DNA of 6,922 bases from Candidatus Bathyarchaeum sp. (GTDB lineage Archaea; Thermoproteota; Bathyarchaeia; Bathyarchaeales; Bathyarchaeaceae): positions 1 to 6,922 of the forward strand of contig SOJY01000259.1 of NCBI GenBank assembly GCA_004376385.1. The letters run 5' to 3'. Shown piece after piece: positions 1-5,514 of the stretch. The notes below the pieces were generated by a model. That model searched no databases. It saw only the letters and a list, made by a program, of their open reading frames with translations, and had not been told where the DNA came from. Numbering within the stretch: position 1 is the first letter of the stretch; each line of letters opens with the position of its first letter. Both the position numbers and the translations under genes were made by a program.

Positions 1-783
1 AGATGATGAAGGTTTTACAGATTCTTTGGTGTGCTCTTTCTCATTAGGGGCTGAAGTTTGTTGCATACCAGTTGTGGGCTTTCCGGTGATCGCGTCGATT
101 AACAGTGTAATCTCTTTTTTTGTCTTAATGTTCTGGACAGTGATTTTGTATATGGGCTTGTAAATTACAGCACGCTCGGAAACCTTGAAAAGTTCATTGT
201 GGATGCTCAAAATCTCGGAGGGTCGCCGAACTAGCCTTGATTTAAGAATCTCTACCTCTTTTTCAGCATCTACGTTGGTGTCTCCAAATTTTTGTTCAAG
301 AGTGCTCAAAATTTTTTCAGGTTGCTCCTCGAAAGGTACGAACGGTAGTTGCTCAAGTCCAACCTCACGCCAATGCAGATCAAAAATAAGGTGCGCCTTA
401 GCTTCGCGTTTGAATCGACCATCCCCAGTTAGTTTGACTATTTTACAGGGCGTCTTAAGACGATCCTTCAAAGAGGTGGGCATTATCTTCTCGCCAAAAA
501 TTGTGAGTTCCTGCATTGTCTCGTCAACTTGAATGTTGCGAGTCCAATTCTTGGAGTATTCAATACAGTATTCTCCGTCGACAATTACGTACGGCTCAAA
601 GTACTTGTCGATGGAGACAACCTGTACTTCCTCAGGTTTGGGTTTCATAAAAACAAACTTGCGAAACAGCTTCGTCTTCATCTTTTCGGCAGTTGCCCTT
701 ACTGTTTTGGGGTCTATGCGTGACTTGTAAACAATAATCTTTCGCGCAGCTATTTTTTCAGGTACAGAGACAGTTTTCAACAA
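1..783 (-). CDS. Conserved hypothetical protein, 3' end outside the window (partial)
   Basis: I do not recognise a named family. The minus strand is open without a stop from about 826 to the left edge, giving at least 261 residues, so the protein is truncated by the window. No ATG or GTG is available near the 5' end. Two tandem TTG codons (783-781 and 780-778) follow a GAGG Shine-Dalgarno sequence by 8 bases, so I chose the first TTG. The product begins MLKTVSVPEKIAARK and is rich in charged residues and beta-prone stretches. It contains the segment IDKYFEPYVIVDGEY (about residues 63-77) and, near the visible end, IYKPIYKITVQNIKTKKEIT followed by LLIDAITGK, which resembles the repeat-like beta units of PepSY-type or other extracytoplasmic modules, though this is only an impression. 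A polar tail rich in Ser, Thr, Glu and Lys follows. There is no signal peptide or membrane helix in the visible part. It is read divergently from the PAC2 gene across a 182-base gap. That the frame is coding is well supported; the function is unknown. Confidence 0.8.
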   Translation of the reverse strand, partial: MLKTVSVPEKIAARKIIVYKSRIDPKTVRATAEKMKTKLFRKFVFMKPKPEEVQVVSIDKYFEPYVIVDGEYCIEYSKNWTRNIQVDETMQELTIFGEKIMPTSLKDRLKTPCKIVKLTGDGRFKREAKAHLIFDLHWREVGLEQLPFVPFEEQPEKILSTLEQKFGDTNVDAEKEVEILKSRLVRRPSEILSIHNELFKVSERAVIYKPIYKITVQNIKTKKEITLLIDAITGKPTTGMQQTSAPNEKEHTKESVKPSSS

Positions 784-912
784 TAGAGACGCCTCTATTC
801 CATAGAATATTACATTAATTATTGTTTATGAATACGTAGTCAGTATTTGGCATCAAGAAAAAAAGGCAAACATCATAAGGTCTAGCATTCAACTTTAGGA
901 ACGATTAATAAG

Positions 913-918
913 TTTATA
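913..918 (+). promoter_or_regulatory. Candidate TATA box of the PAC2-family gene
   Basis: TTTATA lies about 50 bases before the ATG at 966, which would place transcription start near 940 and give a leader of roughly 25 bases. That leader contains a GGAG Shine-Dalgarno site at 954-957, 8 bases before the ATG. The placement fits an archaeal promoter but is judged by eye only. Confidence 0.45.
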
Positions 919-965
919 CTAATAATTCAAAACATAGAAGATTTTTTGGCAACGGAGATGGAAAC

Positions 966-1703
966 ATGGAAGTGTACTTCACTGAGAAGCCCTCGCTTAG
1001 AAAGCCAACATTAATTGCTGCTTGGCCGGGCATGGGGATGCTAGCGAGGATGTCAGCTGACTACTTGATTCAACAGTTAGGCGCGAAACAGTTTGCTGAA
1101 ATTCGTAGCCCAAGCAACGACATCTACTTCAAGGACGGAATAGGAAAACTCAGCCAATACAGGCACCGCTTTTACTACTACAATGGAGAACAAGTTGATT
1201 TGATAATTTGTGGTGGAGAAATTCAGCCTCAATCATTAAGTGCCATACAGGAGTTGGGCAACCAAGTTTTGGATGTTGCTAAAGAGTTTGGTGCTAATCG
1301 GGTCTATACTTTTGCAGCTGTGCCAAACTCTCAAGATAACGTGAAGCCACGCGTCTTTGGGTTGGTAAACAAACCTGAACTCAGAGACTTTTTGACTGAA
1401 AATAGTGTCCAGTTGGTAGGTGGCGATGGAAGAATCACGGGTCTTAACGGTCTCCTAATAGGTCTTGCCAAAGAAAGAGAGATGGAGGGTATATGTCTCC
1501 TTTGTGAGATACGATATCTAGACATCCCTCAGCCTAGATCAGTCATAAGCGTTCTCAATGTGCTAATCAATATTCTAGGCATCAAGATAGACCTGTCTGA
1601 GCTAGAACGCCAAGCTGAAGAGATGGAACAAAAAATAGATGAAATCAGGGAACAAAGAACCCCCGAATTAGGTAAACCAAAAGAACGCCGATACATAAGC
1701 TAA
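966..1703 (+). CDS. PAC2-family protein (archaeal proteasome-assembly-chaperone-like)
   Basis: This is a 245-residue soluble protein of the PAC2 family (COG1938/COG2047 type). The family includes eukaryotic proteasome assembly chaperones and archaeal homologues once labelled ATP-grasp-like; its archaeal members may help proteasome assembly, but their exact role is not settled. Family signatures seen are WPGMGMLARMSADYLIQQLG (about residues 20-39), a central beta-rich part with LIICGGEIQP (79-88), and ITGLNGLLIGLAKEREMEGI (157-176) followed by CLLCE. Residues about 208-232 are a charged heptad-like helix (LSELERQAEEMEQKIDEIRE), a likely coiled coil usual at the C terminus of this family. A GGAG Shine-Dalgarno sequence 8 bases before the ATG supports the start. 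The position after CLL is usually Gly in the relatives I remember, and here it is Cys180. The gene stands alone on its strand, with no proteasome gene in view. Confidence 0.87.
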   Translation: MEVYFTEKPSLRKPTLIAAWPGMGMLARMSADYLIQQLGAKQFAEIRSPSNDIYFKDGIGKLSQYRHRFYYYNGEQVDLIICGGEIQPQSLSAIQELGNQVLDVAKEFGANRVYTFAAVPNSQDNVKPRVFGLVNKPELRDFLTENSVQLVGGDGRITGLNGLLIGLAKEREMEGICLLCEIRYLDIPQPRSVISVLNVLINILGIKIDLSELERQAEEMEQKIDEIREQRTPELGKPKERRYIS

Positions 1704-1730
1704 ACAAAGGAACAAACATCAAAAGATTGC

Positions 1731-1952
1731 TCAGTCTTTCTTGACATTTATTGCCTGTTCACTACATACAGGAACACATTTCATGCAAAAGATACATTCC
1801 TCCATCTTTGCAGCAACCGCCTTAAGGGTTTCTGGATGCTCTTTGAGTTCAATGAGTTTGAAGACAGCGACTAGACAAACCTCAACACAGGTACCCATAC
1901 CACTACATCTGTTTCAATCGACAACAACAGCAGGCACGTTTTCCCTCAGCAA
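1731..1952 (-). pseudogene. Two-cluster 4Fe-4S ferredoxin frame interrupted by an in-frame TGA
   Basis: The minus strand encodes a small bacterial-type ferredoxin that would carry electrons in the cytoplasm. Reading from a TTG at 1952, the frame gives about 12 residues ending PAVVVD, then a TGA at 1916-1914, then NRCSGMGTCVEVCLVAVFKL and onward to ECIFCMKCVPVC and a TGA at 1733-1731. The second cluster motif, CIFCMKCVPVC, is complete. The first is C-x-x-M-x-x-C-x-x-x-C: its second Cys is Met, and the Pro normally following the last Cys is Leu. TGA sits where Trp would fit (TGG to TGA is one transition), and Pro to Leu is likewise one transition. The 55 codons from ATG 1898 to the stop are open, so a shortened product is possible, but no Shine-Dalgarno site precedes that ATG. 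The 5' end overlaps the stop of the upstream small gene, as in a coupled pair. Alternatives are stop read-through or a sequencing error; TGA ends normal genes here, so a general recoding is unlikely. Confidence 0.72.
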
Positions 1953-2245
1953 CGATTAAAGTACCAAGGTTTCTTTTCTCTCTCTTCATCTATTTTCTGG
2001 ATGGGCTCAAAGGTTTCCGAGTTTTTGTATTTGATGAAAACGGATTCTCCATTCTTTAAGCGCTGAATAATCGCCCCAAAATCTAGCTCATCCGTTTCTA
2101 TGACTTCGACATCTCGGCTCTGATCTTGGGCTAAGAAAAAAATCTGGAACAATAGTAGGTCATCTGGAGGTAGAGATTGTACCCGTAATTCGGGTGCATC
2201 GGTCTTATCTTGGGGCTTTTCTGTTTCTGTAAAATTATTGCTCAT
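1946..2245 (-). CDS. Hypothetical protein, 99 residues, paired with the ferredoxin frame
   Basis: I do not recognise a named family. The ATG at 2245 follows a very strong Shine-Dalgarno run, GAGGGGGG, about 7 bases upstream. The first 25 or so residues are polar and probably disordered (MSNNFTETEKPQDKTDAPEL). A hydrophobic stretch LLLFQIFFLAQ follows (about residues 30-40), too short and too charged at its flanks to be a clear membrane helix. Next come an acidic segment DVEVIETDELDFGAIIQRLK and the basic strand-like GESVFIKYK. The protein ends in KKPWYFNRC. Its TGA stop (1948-1946) lies just inside the TTG start of the ferredoxin frame, so the two were probably translated together. A role linked to a redox partner is an inference from position only. 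Confidence 0.72.
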   Translation of the reverse strand: MSNNFTETEKPQDKTDAPELRVQSLPPDDLLLFQIFFLAQDQSRDVEVIETDELDFGAIIQRLKNGESVFIKYKNSETFEPIQKIDEEREKKPWYFNRC

Positions 2246-2291
2246 AATAACCCCCCTCTTCTAACGTCGTAATGTAATTTGTCGTAAACTA

Positions 2292-2299
2292 CAATTAAG
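2292..2299 (-). promoter_or_regulatory. Weak candidate TATA box of the small protein/ferredoxin pair
   Basis: On the minus strand CTTAATTG lies about 50 bases before the ATG at 2245, the spacing expected for an archaeal promoter with a short leader. It is a poor match to a TATA box and is offered only as the best candidate in the region. Confidence 0.25.
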
Positions 2300-2308
2300 A
2301 TGAGTGTC

Positions 2309-2327
2309 TACACTGCAACACAGTGTA
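2309..2327. promoter_or_regulatory. Perfect 7+5+7 dyad, candidate operator in a divergent intergenic region
   Basis: TACACTG, then CAACA, then CAGTGTA: two perfectly complementary 7-base arms around a 5-base centre. It lies between the two divergent genes, just upstream of the minus-strand TATA candidate and about 20 bases before the plus-strand one, which is where a shared repressor or activator would bind. Several TGTAA/GTAAA words flank it. It lacks the G+C-rich stem and T tract of a terminator. The binding protein is unknown. Confidence 0.45.
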
Positions 2328-2343
2328 TTCAACTGTAAACACC

Positions 2344-2354
2344 AAATTTTATTA
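2344..2354 (+). promoter_or_regulatory. Candidate TATA box of the GAF-domain gene
   Basis: AAATTTTATTA lies about 50 bases before the ATG at 2400, predicting a leader of roughly 25 bases that includes GGAG at 2386-2389. That Shine-Dalgarno site is 10 bases from the ATG, slightly long but usable. Confidence 0.4.
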
Positions 2355-2399
2355 CCACTTACATTGTAAATAGAGAAGTTTAATTGGAGTCTCAAAGAG

Positions 2400-3020
2400 A
2401 TGTCAGAGAAAACACAGGATTTTGTTGCTCTCAAACAGGTCTTAGCGGAAATTCTTGGGAATATTCATACTCTATCAGATTGTCAAAGCGTTGGCATCAG
2501 ACTACACAACAATGGAGACTACCCATACTATGTTCATGATGGTTTCCCAGATTTTTTCATCCTTAAGGAGAACAGTCTCTGTGCAAGAGACGATGAAGGC
2601 AACCCTATTCTCGATGAAGATGGTAATCCTCTTCTGGAGTGCATGTGCGGAAACGTCCTCAAGGGACGATTTGATCCTAAGCTTCCGTATTTCACAGAGA
2701 AGGGAAGTTTCTGGACCAATAGTACAACGCAGCTTTTGGATTCCATCACAGAGAAAGAGAGACGGGATCGAACACGAAATATGTGCCAATATAGTGGCTA
2801 TGAATCGGTGGCTTTGATTCCCATGCGAGCAGGTAACAGAACATTTGGGTTGATTCAGATGAATGATCCTCGTGAAAACATGTTCACGCCCAAAATTATT
2901 GAGAATTACGAGTTTATAGCGAATCGTGTAGGGTCAGTTGTTCTCAGCGCTCTTGAGATTCAAGAGAGAATGGATGATATTTTCGAGTTGGTAAACAAGT
3001 TTAAGAGTACCGAAAAGTAG
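2400..3020 (+). CDS. Stand-alone GAF-domain protein
   Basis: This 206-residue cytoplasmic protein is almost entirely one GAF domain, a small-molecule or redox sensing fold. It carries the signatures of the GAF subtype often found in front of PAS and histidine-kinase modules: VGIRLHNNGDYPYYVHDGFP (31-50), GNPLLECMCGNVLKGRF (75-91), PYFTEKGSFWTNSTTQLL (96-113), RTRNMCQYSGYESVALIPMR (124-143) and FGLIQMND (149-156), then a C-terminal helix (about 168-200) that may dimerise. No kinase, response-regulator or DNA-binding domain is fused, so it probably signals through a partner. Cysteines 28, 61, 81, 83 and 129 include the CMCG pair, which could bind a metal or sense redox state; this is inference. 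Residues 64-79 hold a short near-repeat (DDEGNPILDEDGNPLL). The start has GGAG 10 bases upstream. It is divergent from the small protein/ferredoxin pair and may share a regulatory region with it. Confidence 0.85.
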   Translation: MSEKTQDFVALKQVLAEILGNIHTLSDCQSVGIRLHNNGDYPYYVHDGFPDFFILKENSLCARDDEGNPILDEDGNPLLECMCGNVLKGRFDPKLPYFTEKGSFWTNSTTQLLDSITEKERRDRTRNMCQYSGYESVALIPMRAGNRTFGLIQMNDPRENMFTPKIIENYEFIANRVGSVVLSALEIQERMDDIFELVNKFKSTEK

Positions 3021-3085
3021 CAACTGTGTTACTGGGTTTTGTCGATTTGTAGTAGATTGTTAATTGCGTCAGTTTATCGTGAATT

Positions 3086-3661
3086 TTAGATGGGGTTTGA
3101 TTTGGGTCGTGTTAATTCTAATGTTATTGCGTAATCGTAGACTCTTGTTTGAGCATCCGCATCTGTAATAGAACTCAAGAAAGAGAGAAGGTATTTTTCG
3201 AGGTAAACGCTCCATCCATGCCCAAAGTCGTGTTGTAGGTGAAAGATGTCTTTGTTTCCTTGGGTATGGTGGAAACATTGGAACCATCTCGCAAAATGTG
3301 GACCTCCAAGGTGTTCAGTTACCAAGTAAACGAATGAATCATAATCTATCATGAGACCCATGGCGTTTACGATGTTTATGGCATCTAAAGCTCCTGATCT
3401 GGTTCCTGCTTCAGCCAAACTCTCAACCTGAACGGCACTTAGAATCTCTCTTAGGGTTCGTTGTGGCAAAGTTATGTCTTTGTTTCTGTCATTCCATCTG
3501 GAGTATAGGGAGTATTTTCGGAGAAGTTTATTCAACAGGACATTAACACTAACCTCCTGCCGCGCCGCCTCATCCTGTAGAACGCTGTCCCACTCTTGTC
3601 TAATTCGGAAAGTTCGGGTAATGGTCTTTTTGCGTTTATCAAAACGATTAGACTTACTCAA
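3086..3661 (-). CDS. Ribbon-helix-helix protein with a His-rich C-terminal domain
   Basis: This is a probable DNA-binding regulator. The N-terminal part (about residues 10-50) reads KKTITRTFRIRQEWDSVLQD, then EAARQEVSVNVLLNKLLRKY: a beta strand, a helix, a turn and a second helix, as in ribbon-helix-helix (MetJ/Arc/CopG) repressors. The rest, about 140 residues, is an uncharacterised domain with an ALDAINIVNAMGL helix and a dense histidine segment, FHHTQGNKDIFHLQHDFGHGW (about 130-150), with H131, H132, H141, H144 and H148, which could bind a metal or heme. I place the start at TTG 3661 because GGGAG lies 9 bases upstream. An in-frame GTG at 3682 would add MYGRCSA, but its purine run abuts the codon. 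The length is 191 residues from the TTG and 198 from the GTG. It stands alone with its own candidate promoter. I recall similar proteins in Thaumarchaeota and Bathyarchaeota, without a known ligand. Confidence 0.75.
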   Translation of the reverse strand: MSKSNRFDKRKKTITRTFRIRQEWDSVLQDEAARQEVSVNVLLNKLLRKYSLYSRWNDRNKDITLPQRTLREILSAVQVESLAEAGTRSGALDAINIVNAMGLMIDYDSFVYLVTEHLGGPHFARWFQCFHHTQGNKDIFHLQHDFGHGWSVYLEKYLLSFLSSITDADAQTRVYDYAITLELTRPKSNPI

Positions 3662-3711
3662 AGCTGAGCATCTCCCGTACACTCCCCCAACTAAATATTA
3701 CGTTGATTTCA

Positions 3712-3719
3712 GTTTTAAG
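3712..3719 (-). promoter_or_regulatory. Candidate TATA box of the ribbon-helix-helix gene
   Basis: On the minus strand CTTAAAAC lies about 54 bases upstream of the TTG at 3661. Transcription would begin near 3690, leaving a leader with the GGGAG site for the TTG, whereas the GTG at 3682 would have almost no leader. Judged by eye. Confidence 0.35.
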
Positions 3720-3786
3720 CCTTAAGATACAACGGATGTTAAAGCATTCATTATAAGCTACAAGCTGCCGAAAATAAACAAATGAG

Positions 3787-3816
3787 AAAAAATGAACTTT
3801 ATTTGGAGCGAAAAAA
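3787..3816 (-). terminator. T-tract terminator after the TFS-like gene
   Basis: Read on the minus strand, two T6 tracts (3816-3811 and 3792-3787) lie 8 and 32 bases after the TAG stop of the TFS-like gene. Archaeal RNA polymerase terminates at short T tracts without a hairpin, so this is a plausible end for that transcript. No stable hairpin was seen. Confidence 0.5.
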
Positions 3817-3823
3817 GCAGTCG

Positions 3824-4153
3824 CTAGGTGTAGAGCCGGAAAGTGTGGCTGCATTTTGTGCATCTGAAGAACTGTGTTGCCCCTTCATCACCTGAACGGG
3901 TTTGCACCTGCCACGTGTAAGCTAGGGTGTTTTCACATTTTGGACATTTGATCTTTGTTGTAGGATTGGTCCTCAACTTTTGGTCTTCCTTTCCGATGAC
4001 CACAATTGTCTCACGGGACTTCTTCGGAGCAACCGTTTTACCATCAGAGTCGTTGATGGTTTTTTGGCAATTACAGATAGGACAAACAAAAACGGAGCAG
4101 TCTTTGGTTCGCTTCAAGACCATCCGTTTTCCACATGAAGGACAAAACTCCAT
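3824..4153 (-). CDS. tfs: TFS-like transcription factor (TFIIS-type RNA polymerase cleavage factor)
   Basis: This 109-residue protein has the layout of archaeal transcription factor S, which rescues backtracked RNA polymerase by stimulating cleavage of the transcript 3' end. An N-terminal zinc ribbon uses C4, C7, C24 and C27. A charged linker (about 30-65) follows. The C-terminal TFIIS ribbon uses C70, C73, C98 and C101. The acidic hairpin that reaches the polymerase active site reads QTRSGDEGATQFFRC, keeping the Asp89-Glu90 pair; the usual RSADEPTT is changed to RSGDEGAT. I chose ATG 4153 because GGAAGAGG lies 5 bases upstream and the protein then starts MEFCPSCGKRM as in the family; an upstream TTG at 4174 is in frame but lacks such a site. 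It follows moaB by 74 bases in the same direction and has its own TATA candidate. Archaea often carry several TFS paralogues, some inhibitory, so which one this is remains uncertain. Confidence 0.88.
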   Translation of the reverse strand: MEFCPSCGKRMVLKRTKDCSVFVCPICNCQKTINDSDGKTVAPKKSRETIVVIGKEDQKLRTNPTTKIKCPKCENTLAYTWQVQTRSGDEGATQFFRCTKCSHTFRLYT

Positions 4154-4197
4154 TGCATCCTCTTCCTTAGACAATGTAATTGGTGGGGGTCACCATC

Positions 4198-4206
4198 AAA
4201 TATTAA
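4198..4206 (-). promoter_or_regulatory. Candidate TATA box of the TFS-like gene
   Basis: On the minus strand TTAATATTT lies about 50 bases before the ATG at 4153, with transcription start expected near 4176. A short TGGTG/CACCA inverted repeat with a 5-base loop lies just downstream of it. Judged by eye. Confidence 0.35.
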
Positions 4207-4227
4207 CCTATTTGTATCGCGGTAACG

Positions 4228-4764
4228 CTACGCTTCCCGAGCATGTTTCAGTATGTGACCTGTTTCTGGCAGGATGAGCTTTGTCATGACTAGTTTTACT
4301 GCCTGCGGCGATCCGGGGATACAAAAGACCACCTTTCCTTGATCTGTGACACCCGCTAAGGCTCGGGTCATTATGGCTGCTGAGCCAATCTCGTCGTAGC
4401 TGAGCTTCCTAAACAACTCTCCAAAACCGGGCAACGTCTTGATAAGCATGGGTCTCACCGTCTCGATCGTCACGTCCGTCAAGCTGACTCCGGTTCCACC
4501 ACACACAATGATAGCATCCACATCTTCTGACCCTATGGCATCGCCCACATGTTTTCCGAGTAGAACCCGGTCATCAGGCAAGATTTCCCTTGAGGCGACG
4601 CCGTGACCAGCATTCTGTACAAGTTCAACAATCAAGTCTCCTGAAGGATCAGTGAAGGCTTCTCTTGCCTTGAGTTTCTGATAGCGAGATGAACTGGAAA
4701 CTATGACTACAAAGTTGAGTTTTTTGGGTGCCTCAGTTTTGTGTTTGCTGGAGTAGTCGCTCAT
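4228..4764 (-). CDS. moaB: MoaB/MogA-type molybdopterin adenylyltransferase
   Basis: This 178-residue cytoplasmic protein belongs to the MoaB/MogA family. In archaea the MoaB enzyme adenylates molybdopterin with ATP, preparing it for insertion of molybdenum or tungsten. The fold begins after a short polar tail at LNFVVIVSSSSRY (about 16-28). The pterin-binding motif GGTGVSLTDVTIE (89-101) matches the family pattern G-G-T-G-x-S/T-x-x-D-x-T-x-E. FGELFRKLSYDEIGSAAIMT (114-133) and CIPGSPQAVK (148-157) complete the signature. The ATG at 4764 is chosen because AAGGAG lies 8 bases upstream, partly inside the end of moaC; longer in-frame extensions only translate moaC sequence in another frame. It starts 2 bases after the moaC stop, so the two are almost certainly co-transcribed and translationally coupled. 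I prefer moaB to mogA because of the size and the archaeal setting. Confidence 0.93.
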   Translation of the reverse strand: MSDYSSKHKTEAPKKLNFVVIVSSSSRYQKLKAREAFTDPSGDLIVELVQNAGHGVASREILPDDRVLLGKHVGDAIGSEDVDAIIVCGGTGVSLTDVTIETVRPMLIKTLPGFGELFRKLSYDEIGSAAIMTRALAGVTDQGKVVFCIPGSPQAVKLVMTKLILPETGHILKHAREA

Positions 4765-4766
4765 GC

Positions 4767-5204
4767 TTATTTCTCCTTCATTTTGCTGACTACATGCAAG
4801 TCTTGGATGCTGGTGCTGGGATACTGCCCCTGAGAGTCCTTCTCGTACTGTTTGGTCATGTCCCAAACCGTTAACAGTGCGGTTGCCGCAGCGGCGAGAG
4901 CCTCCATCTCAACTCCGGTTTGGGCTCTGGTTTTAACGGTTGTTTCAACCTCCACTTTTGAGCCGCCAACTATCTGCAGGTTAACATCTACTCCAGTTAA
5001 CGGTAAGGGATGACAAAGAGGAATCAATGAACTGGTGTTCTTCGCCGCTAAGATTCCGGCGACCTTAGCCACCTCAAAGGGGTCACCTTTCTCAATTTTT
5101 CCGTCTTTAATCAGCTTTATAGTCTCAGGTTTTAGCTTGATTGTTCCCTTTGCTTTGGCTTCCCTGTAAACCTCCGGTTTCGCGGTTACATCAACCATCG
5201 ACAT
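4767..5204 (-). CDS. moaC: Cyclic pyranopterin monophosphate synthase MoaC
   Basis: MoaC converts the MoaA product (3',8-cyclo-7,8-dihydro-GTP) into cyclic pyranopterin monophosphate, the first stable intermediate of molybdenum/tungsten cofactor synthesis. The 145-residue protein starts MSMVDVTAKP, the usual N terminus. It carries the family blocks KNTSSLIPLCHPL (55-67, with the conserved His65), GVEMEALAAAATALLTVWDM (97-116, with Glu99, Glu101 and Asp115) and Lys118, which match the known active-site positions. The C terminus ends IQDLHVVSKMKEK, without the Gly-rich tail of many bacterial MoaC proteins, as is common in archaea. The ATG at 5204 is preceded by GGTGA at 7 bases. It lies 37 bases after the wHTH gene and 2 bases before moaB, so it is either the third gene of a cdc6-wHTH-moaC-moaB transcript or the head of a moa pair. 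moaA and moaD/E are not in the window. Confidence 0.95.
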   Translation of the reverse strand: MSMVDVTAKPEVYREAKAKGTIKLKPETIKLIKDGKIEKGDPFEVAKVAGILAAKNTSSLIPLCHPLPLTGVDVNLQIVGGSKVEVETTVKTRAQTGVEMEALAAAATALLTVWDMTKQYEKDSQGQYPSTSIQDLHVVSKMKEK

Positions 5205-5241
5205 GCAAACTTCACCTAATCATGTATACTGTGATCTAGAC

Positions 5242-5508
5242 TTATTTTGTTTCTTCCCAAAATTCCATGAGTTGTCCAATCATCCTTGCTCTAGGGTTTT
5301 CCTCGTTAAAACGGAAGATACGGATTCGCCCAAACGTCTTATGGCGAACAAGCTTGTTGTTCTCCAGAATCTGCAAGTGCTGATTTGTGGTGGCATAGTT
5401 TAATCCTGCTCGCCTAGCAATCTCTGAAATATTTAGCTCCCCGATTTCAGACAAGATTCTAAGAATTTTCACGCGCCCTTTAGAAGAAAAGACCTCCTCT
5501 ATCGCCAC
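5242..5508 (-). CDS. Small winged-helix (ArsR-like) transcription regulator
   Basis: This is an 88-residue DNA-binding protein made of one winged helix-turn-helix domain. Seen in order are KGRVKILRILSEIGELNISE (10-29; helix 1, then the start of helix 2), IARRAGLNYATTNQHLQILE (30-49, helix 2, turn and recognition helix), NNKLVRHKTFGRIRIFRFNE (50-69, the wing) and a final helix RARMIGQLMEFWEE that may dimerise. The domain pattern is that of ArsR-like archaeal regulators. There are no cysteines, so the metal-sensing Cys sites of classical ArsR are absent. The start is GTG, with GGTGAT about 8 bases upstream overlapping the end of the cdc6-like gene; an ATG just upstream is out of frame. It lies 6 bases after the cdc6-like stop, so the two genes form an operon, and it may regulate that operon. 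Its ligand, if any, is unknown. Confidence 0.87.
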   Translation of the reverse strand: MAIEEVFSSKGRVKILRILSEIGELNISEIARRAGLNYATTNQHLQILENNKLVRHKTFGRIRIFRFNEENPRARMIGQLMEFWEETK

Positions 5509-5514
5509 TGAACA

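Noticed and set aside
185..730. Three forward ORFs (185-532, 529-723, 533-730)
   Set aside because: They lie opposite the long minus-strand frame 1-783, which has far better codon and residue composition; they overlap each other and lack ribosome sites.
1741..1959. Forward ORF of 72 residues
   Set aside because: It is the antisense of the ferredoxin frame, whose cysteine motifs are unmistakable on the minus strand.
2502..2789. Antisense and frame-shifted ORFs inside the GAF gene
   Set aside because: They are shadows of a recognisable GAF domain and have Ser/Arg-rich, low-quality translations.
3654..3863. Minus-strand ORF of 69 residues
   Set aside because: It overlaps both the TFS-like 3' end and the start of the ribbon-helix-helix gene, contains the T tracts of a terminator, and has no family features.
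3782..3895. Short forward ORF starting MRKNELYLERKKQSLG
   Set aside because: Most of it is antisense to the end of the TFS-like gene, with no ribosome site or promoter.
3927..4277. Forward ORF of 116 residues
   Set aside because: It is antisense to the TFS-like gene and the end of moaB.
4767..4866. N-terminal extension of moaB up to 4866
   Set aside because: The extension only re-reads moaC in another frame; ATG 4764 has a good AAGGAG site and gives the normal family N terminus.
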